DNA of 41,817 nucleotides from Kitasatospora sp. MAA19 (GCF_029894125.1 NZ_JARXYZ010000053.1:1-41817), one strand, 5' to 3'. Shown: positions 6,960 to 15,757, numbered from the stretch's first letter. A program made the numbers and translations. The notes: a model not told the origin generated them from the sequence alone.

Positions 6960-9900
6960 ATGGTCCTTCGACCACGCAAGGCCATCTTGGCGACAGCGTT
7001 CGCGCTGCTGCCGAGTTTGGCCCTCGCGACACCCGCGAGCGCCATACCCAACGCACCGACGCCGGGGCAGCAGGCCCCCGCTCCCGGCTCCCAGCCCACT
7101 TCGCCGCCGGCACCCTCCAAGGTGCTCGATCCGGACGCCTCGCTCCCCAAGGACTGGCGCAGTTCGGATGACCGGGCGGTGACGCTCTCTGGGGACAGCT
7201 CCGGCCTGCACGTCCTGGCCGCCGACAGCGGACAGGCCTACCAGTGGCGGACGGTCGCCACGCTGTCCGAGCCCGGCTTCAGCACGGACCTGTGGATTGG
7301 CAATTCCTGTGTGACCGGCTCGGGTCAGCGGGCGGTCGTGGTGTATGCACCCAGGCAGTTCGTCAACAAGCCGGAGTTGATGCAGCGCGGTGGATTCGCG
7401 GCTGTCGTCGACCTCAAGTCCGGGGCGGTGAACAAGTTCTCCGAGACGGTATCGCTCGCGTACTTCGACCCGGGATGCGGCACGGACGAGACGGCCGTGC
7501 TCACCCAGAACGGGGATACCGATCTCGGTGAGACCCGGCTGCTGACCGTCGACGCAGCGGCCGGGAAGGTGGTGAGGACGGTAAAGGTCGACGGGCAGGT
7601 CACGTCGGCCGTACCGACCCGGGACGGTCTGGTCGGTGCGCTTGCTGCCAAGCTCAGCCGTATCGACGACGCCGGCCGTGCCAGCGAACTGGCGACCACC
7701 TCTGGAGCGGCGAGCGCCGTGCACCCGGACGCCGACGGCGGAATCGCCTTCGTCGACCATGAGGGCGAATCCGCCGCGGTCAAACGCCTGGCCGACGGCC
7801 ACGTCGCTACCCTCGCAGAGGGCAAATCCGGAGAGGTCGGTCTGCAGTCCGGGACCGCCGGCAAGCTGTTCGTCACCGGCAGGCCCGAGAAGGTCGCAGC
7901 GCTACCGAACACGGTGCAGGCGCTGTCCGTTCCTGTCGCTGCCGAGGTATCCACCAAGGGCGCTATCGCCGTCGATGAGGCCGTTTCGGGCGCCGTCCGC
8001 GGCCTCGCCGCGAACCCGCTCCAGGCCGCTCCCCAGGACGGCGACGCCGACGGCAAGGCCCGGGTCCAGGTTCAGGCCGAGGTGCCGGCCACCGGCAAGA
8101 AGCTGACGTTCAGCGTTGCCCCGGACAAGAACAACGCTGCACCAGGTGCTCCTGTCTCCCCCGCTCTGGGCGCCGCTCCGGCCACTCCGACCGGTGCCCA
8201 GCCCCGTGCCCTCGCCCAACCCCGCGCCAACGCCGAGAACGGGAACGACACGGTCGATCAGGACCGCACCTGCTCCGTACCCCGCAACGACCCCACTCAG
8301 CAGGCCTACCAGCCGACCCCGAACCAGGTCGAGTGGGCCGTCGACATGGCGGTGCGCGGTCAGCTGACCGCCAAGTGGGTCCGCCAGGGCGGCTGGCGGG
8401 CCCAGGACGGACTGGGCACCGTCGACCCACAGGCCATGTTCCCGCTGCCCACCCTGACCGGCGCCCCAAGCGCCCACATTCCGCCGCAGGTCCTCCTCGG
8501 GATCCTCGCCCAGGAGTCCAACCTCTGGCAGGCCGAAGGCGGCGCACTGCCGGGCCAGACCGGCAACCCCCTCACCGGCGGCTTCTACGGCCACCCCACC
8601 AAGATCGACCCGAACCGCCCGCAGGACGTGTGGCAGATCAACTGGGACAAGGTCGACTGCGGGTACGGGATCGGCCAGCAGACCGACGGCATGCACGGCC
8701 CCACCGGACTGCGCACCGGCGACGTGGTCTGGCCCTACGACAAGCAGAAAGCCGTCGCACTGGACTACACCTCCAACATCGCCGCCGCGGCCAAGACCCT
8801 GACCGAGAAGTGGAACGAGCTCCACGATCCAGGCCTGCCCAACCCGATGAAGATCAACGACGACGATCCGTCGGCCATCGAGAACTGGTTCACCGCCGCC
8901 TGGGCCTACAACTCGGGCCTCAACAAGTACAACCCCGCCGCACCGCTCACCCAATGGGGCCTCGGCTACCTCAACAATCCGGTCAACCCCATCTACCAGC
9001 CGGACCGCCTTCCGTTCCTGGACCACAACCACTACGCCGACGCCGCCCACCCCCAGTACTGGCCCTACCAGGAGAAGGTTCTCGGCTGGGCCGCCTGGCC
9101 GATCGACACCGGCCGCTCCTACGACGCCAACGGCAACCTCGACAAGGGCAACACCGCCGGCTACTCGCAGGCCTGGTGGACCCAGGAGACCGACCGCACC
9201 GCGATCAAGCCCGGTTTTGAAACGTTCTGCAACATCCTCAACAACTGCGACGTCAAGAACCCCCCGCGCTGCGAGATCGACCACCTCGGCCCGAGCTGCG
9301 ACCCGCCGTACTGGTTCCACAGCTCGGCCACCTGGAAAACCTGCAAGGGCGACTGCGGTCACGAGTACATGACGTACAAGACCCTGCGCATGGAACTGGG
9401 CAACGGCAACACCGGCGCCCCTGACTGTGCCGCACCGCCTGCCGGCGCACTGGTCGTCGACTCGGTGTCCGGCCAGGCGCCGCCTATGCGCGACGGCTGC
9501 AGCCGGACCTGGAACAACGCCGGGACCCTCAGCTTCCGCTTCGACGCAGATCAAGCCAACCACTACGAGGCCAAGGCCGACCTGCACCAGGTCGGCGGAG
9601 GCTACGGCGCGCACTTCTGGTACGCCCACACCCGCAGCGCCGCCAACTCTGTCACCAGTGTGTCAAACGAGCTGATGGTGCCCCCGGACGCGCACGGCAC
9701 CATGGCGATCACCGGCACCTGGAAGCTCAACCAGCGGTCGAACGGGTGGACCAGGGTCTTCGTCCACCTCCCCGACACCGGATCCGAGACCCAGCAGGCG
9801 ATCTACACGGTCCACATCGGGAACGGGCAGACACAGAACCGCATCCTCAACGTCGTCTCCAACAGCAACCACTGGGTCAGCCTCGGCGTCTTCGAATTCA

Positions 9901-10976
9901 CTGACGGGAATGACTTCCAGGGGGTCGAGCTGTCCAACTACACACCAGACGGCGACGCCGTGGAGGACGTTGCATGGGATGCCGCCGCCTTCCAGCCGCT
10001 GGCCGCAAAGCCGAAGGACTTCGTCGTCCAGATGGGCGACTCCTACTCCTCCGGTGAAGGCGCCCAGCCGTACATCTATGGCACCGACATGGGCCCGTAC
10101 GCCGACCAGCAGAAGCAGACCTCACCGGGCCGATCCTGGAACGCGTGCCGCCGCAGCCAGAACTCCTGGATCCGGCAAACCGCTATCCCTAGCAGGCCCG
10201 CCACCATCGGCAGCATGGCCGACACCTTCGACACCAGCCTCGATTACCACAGCACCGCTTGCTCTGGCGCCGTCACCTCGCAGATGGACACGACGGGCAG
10301 TACCGACAAGGACGGCAACCCCGTCTGGGGCATGATCGGACAGCATCACGAAGTCCCGCAGCTGTCGTCCGGCTTCCTCGACACGAACACCACTCTGGTC
10401 ACACTGACTGCCGGCGGAAACGACTCAGGCTTCGCTGACACCGTGCAAGGCTGCGTCATGCTCAGCTGCCCCTCGGATGCGAGCGTCAAGGGGCAGATCG
10501 ACAAGACCATGGGCTGGCTCAAGGGCCTGCTGCAGCACATCCACGACAAGGCGCCAAACGCCAAGATCGTCCTACTCGGCTACCCCGAACTCTTCGAGGT
10601 GGGAGACATGACCGTCGGGTGCTCGGTGATGCTCGGAGACTCGGCGATCAAAGTGAACGGCTGGGCGGACTACATGAGGGACGACCAGAAGAAGCTCGCC
10701 GCCGAGCTTCAGAGCGCTGACAACCCCGTGCCCGTCACCTTCTACTCGCCGATGACCGAGTTCTACCACCACGGCGTGTGCAGCAAGACCGGCGCGGCCA
10801 TCAACGACTTCGTGGCCGCACCTTCCACCAAACCCGGTGGCGACTTCTCCTGCCCTGCCTCGCCCAACCCCATGAACTGGGTGTGCGCGAGCATGGAGAG
10901 CTACCACCCGAACAACACCGGAACGAAGCTGTACGCGTCCGCCCTGGCAAGCGCGCTGATCAGCACACGCTATTGA
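6960..10976 (+). CDS. Giant secreted lytic-transglycosylase-like / golvesin-like / SGNH hydrolase
   Basis: This is a 1338-residue secreted multidomain protein. The signal peptide covers about residues 1-29 (KAILATAFALLPSLALATPASA). Residues 70-360 look like a beta-propeller, and a Pro/Ala linker spans about 420-470. A lysozyme-fold region (about 470-720) has the putative catalytic Glu in LGILAQESNLWQ (about 519), then CGYGIGQQTDGMHG and WFTAAWAYNSGLN, as in transglycosylase SLT proteins. A golvesin-C-terminal-like beta domain lies at about 845-1015 (GGYGAHFWYAHTR, NGWTRVFVHLPD). The C-terminal SGNH/GDSL hydrolase shows GDSYSSGEG (about 1026), AGGND (about 1151) and YHPNNTG (about 1315). ATG 6960 follows AGGGGGG; the longer in-frame start at 6834 would spoil the signal peptide. 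It probably cuts peptidoglycan and deacylates a wall or other glycan. This pairing of domains is unusual. Confidence 0.85.
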   Translation: MVLRPRKAILATAFALLPSLALATPASAIPNAPTPGQQAPAPGSQPTSPPAPSKVLDPDASLPKDWRSSDDRAVTLSGDSSGLHVLAADSGQAYQWRTVATLSEPGFSTDLWIGNSCVTGSGQRAVVVYAPRQFVNKPELMQRGGFAAVVDLKSGAVNKFSETVSLAYFDPGCGTDETAVLTQNGDTDLGETRLLTVDAAAGKVVRTVKVDGQVTSAVPTRDGLVGALAAKLSRIDDAGRASELATTSGAASAVHPDADGGIAFVDHEGESAAVKRLADGHVATLAEGKSGEVGLQSGTAGKLFVTGRPEKVAALPNTVQALSVPVAAEVSTKGAIAVDEAVSGAVRGLAANPLQAAPQDGDADGKARVQVQAEVPATGKKLTFSVAPDKNNAAPGAPVSPALGAAPATPTGAQPRALAQPRANAENGNDTVDQDRTCSVPRNDPTQQAYQPTPNQVEWAVDMAVRGQLTAKWVRQGGWRAQDGLGTVDPQAMFPLPTLTGAPSAHIPPQVLLGILAQESNLWQAEGGALPGQTGNPLTGGFYGHPTKIDPNRPQDVWQINWDKVDCGYGIGQQTDGMHGPTGLRTGDVVWPYDKQKAVALDYTSNIAAAAKTLTEKWNELHDPGLPNPMKINDDDPSAIENWFTAAWAYNSGLNKYNPAAPLTQWGLGYLNNPVNPIYQPDRLPFLDHNHYADAAHPQYWPYQEKVLGWAAWPIDTGRSYDANGNLDKGNTAGYSQAWWTQETDRTAIKPGFETFCNILNNCDVKNPPRCEIDHLGPSCDPPYWFHSSATWKTCKGDCGHEYMTYKTLRMELGNGNTGAPDCAAPPAGALVVDSVSGQAPPMRDGCSRTWNNAGTLSFRFDADQANHYEAKADLHQVGGGYGAHFWYAHTRSAANSVTSVSNELMVPPDAHGTMAITGTWKLNQRSNGWTRVFVHLPDTGSETQQAIYTVHIGNGQTQNRILNVVSNSNHWVSLGVFEFTDGNDFQGVELSNYTPDGDAVEDVAWDAAAFQPLAAKPKDFVVQMGDSYSSGEGAQPYIYGTDMGPYADQQKQTSPGRSWNACRRSQNSWIRQTAIPSRPATIGSMADTFDTSLDYHSTACSGAVTSQMDTTGSTDKDGNPVWGMIGQHHEVPQLSSGFLDTNTTLVTLTAGGNDSGFADTVQGCVMLSCPSDASVKGQIDKTMGWLKGLLQHIHDKAPNAKIVLLGYPELFEVGDMTVGCSVMLGDSAIKVNGWADYMRDDQKKLAAELQSADNPVPVTFYSPMTEFYHHGVCSKTGAAINDFVAAPSTKPGGDFSCPASPNPMNWVCASMESYHPNNTGTKLYASALASALISTRY

Positions 10977-10996
10977 CCGATCCCACCAACCCACCC

Positions 10997-11023
10997 GGCC
11001 GGGGCCCGCACAGGGCCCCGGCC
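10997..11023 (+). terminator. Hairpin terminator after the large hydrolase gene
   Basis: The arms 10997-11007 and 11013-11023 are a perfect 11-bp GC-rich inverted repeat with a 5-base loop, 20 bases after the stop codon. It stands only 17 bases before the next start codon, so it may lower rather than abolish transcription of that gene. Confidence 0.8.
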
Positions 11024-11040
11024 TTCCCGGAAAGCCCTGA

Positions 11041-11490
11041 ATGAAACTCCTTCGTCGAGGACTGGCCATCCTCACCGTGCTCCTGGCACTGGCCGTGGCT
11101 GCCTTCGCGATCAGCGCAGCCCACCAACGCTCCCAGATCGATGACCGCCGCAAGCAGGCGACGGCAGACGCAGAAGCGAGCGCCCACCGTTACGCCGCCA
11201 AACTCCCTCCCGCCTTCACGGCAGGACCCCAGACAATCGCATCACTCGAGGAACTCGAACGCGGCACACAGGTAACCCTCGTCACCGCAGCCAAAGAAGG
11301 CACTTCCGTCGTGGTCGACATCCAAGCCACAGCTACATACCCCGGCGGCAGAAGCGCCTCCATGACAGATGCCTGCCTTCACATCACCCTCTTCCGCACA
11401 GACGGAACCATCACAGACCAGGTCAACGCCATCCCGTGCACCCAGCTGCGCACCACGACGAACCACGGCGAAATCCTTGCCGTGGAATGA
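11041..11490 (+). CDS. Small membrane-anchored protein of unknown function
   Basis: This is a 149-residue protein with a short basic N-terminus and one hydrophobic segment (about residues 7-27, LAILTVLLALAVAAFAISAA). A charged stalk follows (HQRSQIDDRRKQATADAEA), then a beta-rich extracellular domain (VTLVTAAKEGTSVVVDIQATA) with two cysteines, in DACLHI and IPCTQ, that could pair. It resembles the generic actinomycete membrane-anchored proteins encoded beside secreted enzymes; no family was recognised. It follows the giant hydrolase with only a terminator between them, so the two may act together. No good ribosome site is visible (GGAAAG lies rather far upstream), so expression may be weak. 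Confidence 0.65.
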   Translation: MKLLRRGLAILTVLLALAVAAFAISAAHQRSQIDDRRKQATADAEASAHRYAAKLPPAFTAGPQTIASLEELERGTQVTLVTAAKEGTSVVVDIQATATYPGGRSASMTDACLHITLFRTDGTITDQVNAIPCTQLRTTTNHGEILAVE

Positions 11491-11517
11491 GGCACACGCC
11501 GGGTCTGTCCAGCGACT

Positions 11518-11634
11518 GGCTCTTACAAGATTTTCGTAGCCGGTGATCATTCGGGTCGGGCGTCAGCTGAGCAGGATGCGCTGTCGTAGGAGGGAGTGTC
11601 CGGCGCGGCCGTATGTCTGCCTCTTGATCAGCTT
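11518..11634 (-). mobile_element. ISL3-family end fragment
   Basis: These 117 bases are the reverse complement of 13352-13468, with one mismatch seen in the terminal repeat. They are therefore the right end of the ISL3 element found 350 bp downstream, including the transposase's last codons (KLIKRQTYG to QRILLS). The rest of this copy is gone. The outer end abuts a GGGTCTGT motif 17 bases away, as the intact copy does. Confidence 0.9.
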
Positions 11635-11689
11635 AAAAGTTACGTGGAATCTGCCGGGGTGATCATGTCTCTCCGGTGCAACCACGGAC

Positions 11690-11960
11690 TTGGGAGATGG
11701 CTTGAGCGGCGCGACGGTGCTGATGGAGAAGTGGCCGGTGCTGATGGAGAAGTGGCCGGTGCTGGGCCGGCACGAACAGGCGGCGGCGTGGCTGCAGATC
11801 TGGACTGATCTCGGTCGGGCGCCGAGAACGATCGATGCCTACACTCGCGGGCTGGCCGAGTATCTGCTGATGTGCGAACGGGAGAACGTCGACCCGGTCA
11901 CCGCGAGTCGCGCACATATAGCGTTCTACATAAGAGAATTGACCTCTCGGCCTCACCGTC
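11690..11960 (+). pseudogene. Tyrosine recombinase/integrase, N-terminal fragment
   Basis: Only about 80 residues remain, matching the SAM-like core-binding domain of phage-type integrases found in actinomycete mobile elements (AAAWLQIWTDLGRAPRT, YTRGLAEYLLMCERENVDP, IAFYIRELTSRPHR). The catalytic domain is absent: the gene is cut at 11960 by an IS256-family end, which holds an ISL3 copy. A 21-bp unit is tandemly duplicated at 11716-11736 and 11737-11757, giving MEKWPVL twice. The true start is probably one of the two ATGs (11723 or 11744); the TTG at 11690 has little support. The fragment is non-functional. Confidence 0.75.
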
Positions 11961-11977
11961 GGGTCTGTACGGTCTTC

Positions 11978-13468
11978 GGCTCTTACAAGATTTTCGTAGC
12001 CGGTGGTCGTGTCAACTTGCCTGTTGTGTCGGCTTGTTGATGGTGGCAGGCTGGCAGCTTGTGTTGTCGTGGTGGGGGACCTGCTGCCGCAGCTGGCCGC
12101 GGTACAGGTCGAGCGCGTGGAGGCCAGCGGGGACCTGCTGCGGATCACGGCCCGGACCAGAGATGACGCCTCGGCGGCGTGTCCGGGGTGCGGGCAGGCG
12201 TCGGATTGGGTGCACTCGCGGTATGTGCGGCATGTCGCGGATGAGGCGGTGGGCGGCCGTGCGGTCGTGATCGACTTATCGGTGCGCCGCCTGTACTGCG
12301 AGAACCCCGCCTGTAAGAAGGTCACCTTCGTCGAGCAGGTCGCGGGGCTGACCCGGCGTTACCAGCGGCGCACTCCAGCCCTGCAGAAGGTGGTCGATGC
12401 GGTCGCCGTGGCGCTGGCCGGATCGGCCGGAGCCCACCTGCTGGGCGTGCTGCACCACATGCTGTCCTGGGCGAGCGTGCTGAACTGCCTGATGCGCATC
12501 ACGCTGCCCGCCCGACCGGCCCCGCGAGTGCTGGGCATCGACGAGTTCGCCCTGTGCAAGGGCCACCGCTACGCCACGATCCTGACCGACGCCGCCACCG
12601 GCGAGCGCATCGAGGTACTGCCGGACCGGAAGAGGGAGACGGTCACCGCCTGGCTGAAGGCCCACCCCGGCATCGAGGTCGTCTGCCGGGATGGGGCCGG
12701 AGGCTTCGCCCAGGCCACCACGGACGCCGACCCGAGGATCGTGCAGGTCTGCGATCGCTGGCACCTGTGGCACGGCCTGGCCGAGGCGGTGTTGAAGGAG
12801 GTCGGCGCCCACAGCGCGTGCTGGGCCAAGGCCGGCCCGCCACTGCGGGAGGGCATGCGCGCACAGACCACCCGCGAGCGGTGGCAGCAGGTCCACCAGC
12901 TGTTGGATGCCGGGGTCGGCCTGCTGGAATGCTCCCGCCGGCTGGGCCTGTCCCTGAACACCGTCAAGCGATACGCCCGCCACAGCGAGCCCGAGCGCAT
13001 GGTCCGGACACCGCAGTACCGACCGACCCTGGTCGACCCTTACCGCGACCACCTGCGCCGACGTCGGGCCGAGGACCCAGCGGTGCCCGTCACCCACCTT
13101 CTGCGCGAGATCAAGGAGCTGGGCTACACCGGCAGCGCGAACCTCCTGGTCCGCTACATCACCCAGGGGCGGGTCGAGGCCAACCACGCCACCAGAGGCG
13201 TTGACCGGCTGGATCGCCCAGATCCGGGCAGCGGAGCTGCCCTTTCTGCACTCCTACGCCACCGGCCTCGAGCGCGACCGCGCAGCCGTCGACGCCGCCC
13301 TCACCCTGCCCTGGCACAACGGCCGCACCGAGGGCGTCAACAACAAGATCAAGCTGATCAAGAGGCAGACATACGGCCGCGCCGGACACTCCCTCCTACG
13401 ACAGCGCATCCTGCTCAGCTGACGCCCGACCCGAATGATCACCGGCTACGAAAATCCTGTAAGAGCCC
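11978..13468 (+). mobile_element. ISL3-family insertion sequence, 1491 bp
   Basis: The terminal inverted repeats at 11978-12003 and 13443-13468 match at 25 of 26 positions, and each begins GGCTCTTAC at the outer end. An 8-bp target duplication, CGGTCTTC, flanks it at 11970-11977 and 13469-13476, the duplication size expected for ISL3. The borders are therefore exact. The target was the end of an IS256-family element. The transposase inside is broken, so this copy can move only with help from another. Confidence 0.95.
12003..13422 (+). pseudogene. ISL3-family transposase, internally deleted and frameshifted
   Basis: The N-terminal part is normal: a zinc-binding CPGC...CENPAC region, then the DDE core with GIDEFAL (first Asp) and CRDGAGGF (second Asp), and a helix-turn-helix-like segment (LGLSLNTVKRYARHS). 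At about 13195 the frame is lost; the remaining C-terminus, with the catalytic Glu in GRTEGVNNKIK, continues in the +1 frame from TGWIAQIRAAEL to the stop at 13422. Compared with related transposases, about 60 residues are missing at this point. The original frame runs on as Arg-rich noise to 13541. The start is uncertain: GTG 12003 lies at the repeat, and a later GTG before GDLLPQL is more likely. Confidence 0.85.
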
Positions 13469-13506
13469 GGTCTTCGGTGTAACTCCCGATCAAGGAAGAA
13501 CACCTG

Positions 13507-13625
13507 ATGAGCGACGTGACTGCTTCTATCGAGGCGGTTGAAGAGGTCCGGCCGGTCGAGCTGTCGGCGGACCTGCTGGACGACCAGTTGATCGGGCAGT
13601 TGGTCGACCGGGCCCGCGCGAACGT
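13507..13625 (+). pseudogene. IS256-family transposase, N-terminal fragment
   Basis: About 40 residues remain (MSDVTASIEAVEEV to LIGQLVDRARA), matching the start of Streptomyces IS256-type transposases, which continue with a Gly-rich LTGEGGLLQ region not present here. ATG 13507 has an AAGGAAGA ribosome site. The sequence switches to helicase coding at about 13620-13626. Confidence 0.72.
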
Positions 13626-14267
13626 GCCGACATGCTGCGCCGTGCGCAAGCGCCGCCCCTTGCCTCCCTCGCACGCGCCCTCACCACACTGCGCACCGAG
13701 GCCCAGCTCGCCTCTCCTCCCTCACGACTTCTCCTACCCAGGGCTCTGCAACAGTGCCTCGACCCCGCGGAGCTCTACCCCGCCGACGCCCCGGCCCTCG
13801 CCTGGCTGGAGCAGTTGCGCGTCGGCCTGGCTCTCGACGAGGTAGCCGCAGGGCACCCTGACCAGGACAACACGAGCAGCCTCGCCGCCCTGGCCGGTCT
13901 GTGCCAGTCCAAGGATCTTGTGCTGCAGGACCTCGCGCGCGGCGAGGAAGTCGTCGGGAAAGTCTTGCTCGCCACCTACCACGCGGCCAAGGGCCGAGAG
14001 TTCGACACGGTGATCCTGCCCGGCCTCGTGCAAGGCCTCATTCCGCGCGATGTCCCCGGCGGCGGGAACAGATGGCGGAAGCCCACGGAAGCGGAGCTCG
14101 AGGAGCAAAGGCGCACCTTCTACGTCGCCCTCACCCGTGCCGAATCGACCGTGACCATGATTGTCGGCCCCGGGTACGAGACCAAGAACGGATACTGGAT
14201 ATCCCATGGGCCCTCAGCCTTCGTGATCGAGATGGTACGGCGCCTTTTTCCCAAGGAAGAGACCTGA
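13620..14267 (+). pseudogene. UvrD/PcrA-like ATP-dependent helicase, C-terminal fragment
   Basis: About 215 residues of a superfamily 1 helicase remain. The recognisable parts are helicase motif V-like ATYHAAKGREFDTVILPGL and motif VI RRTFYVALTRAE, near the C-terminus. The Walker A half of the enzyme is missing because the IS256 fragment joins here, so it cannot hydrolyse ATP. The apparent ATG at 13632 is an internal codon; the frame is open upstream to the junction. Full-length members are usually 600 residues or more. The stop at 14267 lies just before the next coding stretch, so the two were probably an operon. Confidence 0.78.
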
Positions 14268-14317
14268 CCAAGCGGGCGGACCCGGCCCGCTCCAACTACG
14301 AGCCGGCCGATCGGGCG

Positions 14318-15169
14318 GTGCACTGGTGGCGCCGTACCTGGCCCGGCCACACCCGGCCCGGGTACCCGCCGGTCGCGCTGGTCGTCACCGGTGCCGGACC
14401 GGTCGCGCTGGCCAACCGGCAGCAGGCCGTCGCGGACCTGTCCGCCGACTGCTGGCGCGGCCGGTGGTGCAGGGAGGTCCGCGACTACAACGAGGACGGG
14501 TGGCGCGAGTACGACGACGCCGTGCCCATCGTCGCGACCACCCTTGAGCTGCTGGCCGAGCACGGGCCGCTCGGGCCCATCTGGTGGCGCTTCGGCCGCT
14601 CGGGCCGGTACTCCCTCGTCGAGGCGCTGGAGAACCCGAACAACCGGGCTGCCTACGACCTGCGCCAGGCCGCCCGCGAGGACGAGGAGCACCAGGCCCA
14701 CCAGGAGCTGATGGACTCCCTGGTCTGCATCGACTGCGGCGACGTTCCCGAGGAGGAGACCACCTGGGAGTACGGCCGCCAGGGACAGGTCGAGTGGACC
14801 CGCCGCCCCGGCGGCCGCTGCTGGACCTGCCACCACGACCGCAACGAGCGGCTGGAACGGGAAGCCGAAGAGCAGCTGGAGGCCGCCCGCACGGCCAACG
14901 CCGCGCTGCGCCCGTGCTGGACGTGCCGGGGCTCGATCGGCGGGAAGGAGGGCTCGAAGCTGGAGCTGCGGGAGAAGGCCCGGCCGGACCGGCTGGAGTG
15001 CCCCGAGTGCGTACAGGCCCGCGCCGCAAAGGACTTGGGCCCGCTGATGCTGCCCGCCCCGACCAAGCGCGAGCTGGTGGCCGCGCTGGTCTCCACTCCA
15101 GACGATCCGTGGTGGGAGGAGCGGGTGCTGCACGCGAAGCTCTACCCGGTGAGGGACCGCCGGGTGTGA
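14318..15169 (+). CDS. Zinc-ribbon protein of unknown function
   Basis: This is a 283-residue protein with no family that I recognise. The N-terminal half is rich in Trp and Arg (HWWRRTWPGH, IWWRFGRSG). The C-terminal half has three Cys pairs likely to bind zinc: CIDC, CWTC (in GGRCWTCHHD) and CWTC...CPEC, separated by a charged helix (NERLEREAEEQLEAARTAN). GTG 14318 is the first standard start, but high GC at third positions continues upstream to about 14264, right behind the helicase stop. A non-standard start or coupled reinitiation there (AAGGAAGAG lies in front) is possible and would add 18 residues. It may be part of the same lost replication or transfer module as the helicase. Confidence 0.6.
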   Translation: MHWWRRTWPGHTRPGYPPVALVVTGAGPVALANRQQAVADLSADCWRGRWCREVRDYNEDGWREYDDAVPIVATTLELLAEHGPLGPIWWRFGRSGRYSLVEALENPNNRAAYDLRQAAREDEEHQAHQELMDSLVCIDCGDVPEEETTWEYGRQGQVEWTRRPGGRCWTCHHDRNERLEREAEEQLEAARTANAALRPCWTCRGSIGGKEGSKLELREKARPDRLECPECVQARAAKDLGPLMLPAPTKRELVAALVSTPDDPWWEERVLHAKLYPVRDRRV

Positions 15170-15237
15170 CCTGTTGGCCGTCTCGGCGGCCGTCGCTGCT
15201 CGTGGTATCGGTCGTTGACCTGGAAGCCGGCTGCGCT

Positions 15238-15757
15238 TCAGGCGTCGTTGTCGTTGTGGGTGGTGCTCCACGTGGTGGCGTAGGCGGTCAGGGCTTCGCG
15301 CAGGCGCTGGCTTTCGGGGGTGTTGGGGAGGCGCAGGCGGCGCCTGGCGAGGTGGGCGGTGTCGCGGCGTACCTGGGCCAGTGCCATCTCGTCCTGGCGG
15401 GCGTGGGCGGACAGGTGTCGCCACAGCGTGCGGTCGGTGGTGTGGGATAGACCGGAGGCAGCGTCGCCGATGAGTACCTGGGCGGTGGCGAGGAGTTCGG
15501 CCTCTACGGCCGCGAACGTCTCCTCCGGGCGGGCGTGCGGTGCCGGTGTGCCAACCCCTGAGGTCCGGTCCGCCGGGTCGGGCGGTGTTTCGCGTGCCGC
15601 GGCCGGTGCGGTGCGGCGGCGGGAGGGGAGGAGCTCGTCGTAGGCGGTGGTGTCGGGCAGGGGGCGGGAGTGGCAGGGCCAGCGGCGGGGACCGGTTTCA
15701 CCGTCGACCCCGACATCGTGTTCCGCGCCTCGCTTCAGTTTCTCGACGAAGTCCGGT
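15238..15757 (-). pseudogene. Truncated protein of unknown function (C-terminal part)
   Basis: The reverse strand codes about 173 residues with good third-position GC, ending at 15238. It runs from FVEKLKRGAEHDV through a Pro/Arg-rich linker to a helical tail (EETFAAVEAELLATAQVLI, TLWRHLSAHARQDEMALAQV). It meets a peptide-synthetase fragment on the other strand at about 15757, and beyond that point the frame has no coding character, so the front of the gene has been lost. Family unknown. It converges with the zinc-ribbon gene at 15169. Confidence 0.5.

Larger units (their letters stand above)
11961..13625 (+). mobile_element. IS256-family left-end fragment, interrupted by ISL3
   Basis: The left end begins GGGTCTGTACGG at 11961. 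It is split by the ISL3 insertion at 11978-13468 and resumes with GGTGTAACTCCC at 13477. It carries the transposase N-terminus to about 13625, where helicase sequence begins. The rest of the IS256 element has been lost, apparently together with the front of the helicase gene. Confidence 0.7.

Noticed and set aside
7902..9629. Long reverse-strand open frame (575 codons) inside the giant hydrolase gene
   Set aside because: It is a low-complexity Val/Gly-rich shadow of a GC-rich gene, with no domain, and the opposite strand has clear motifs throughout.
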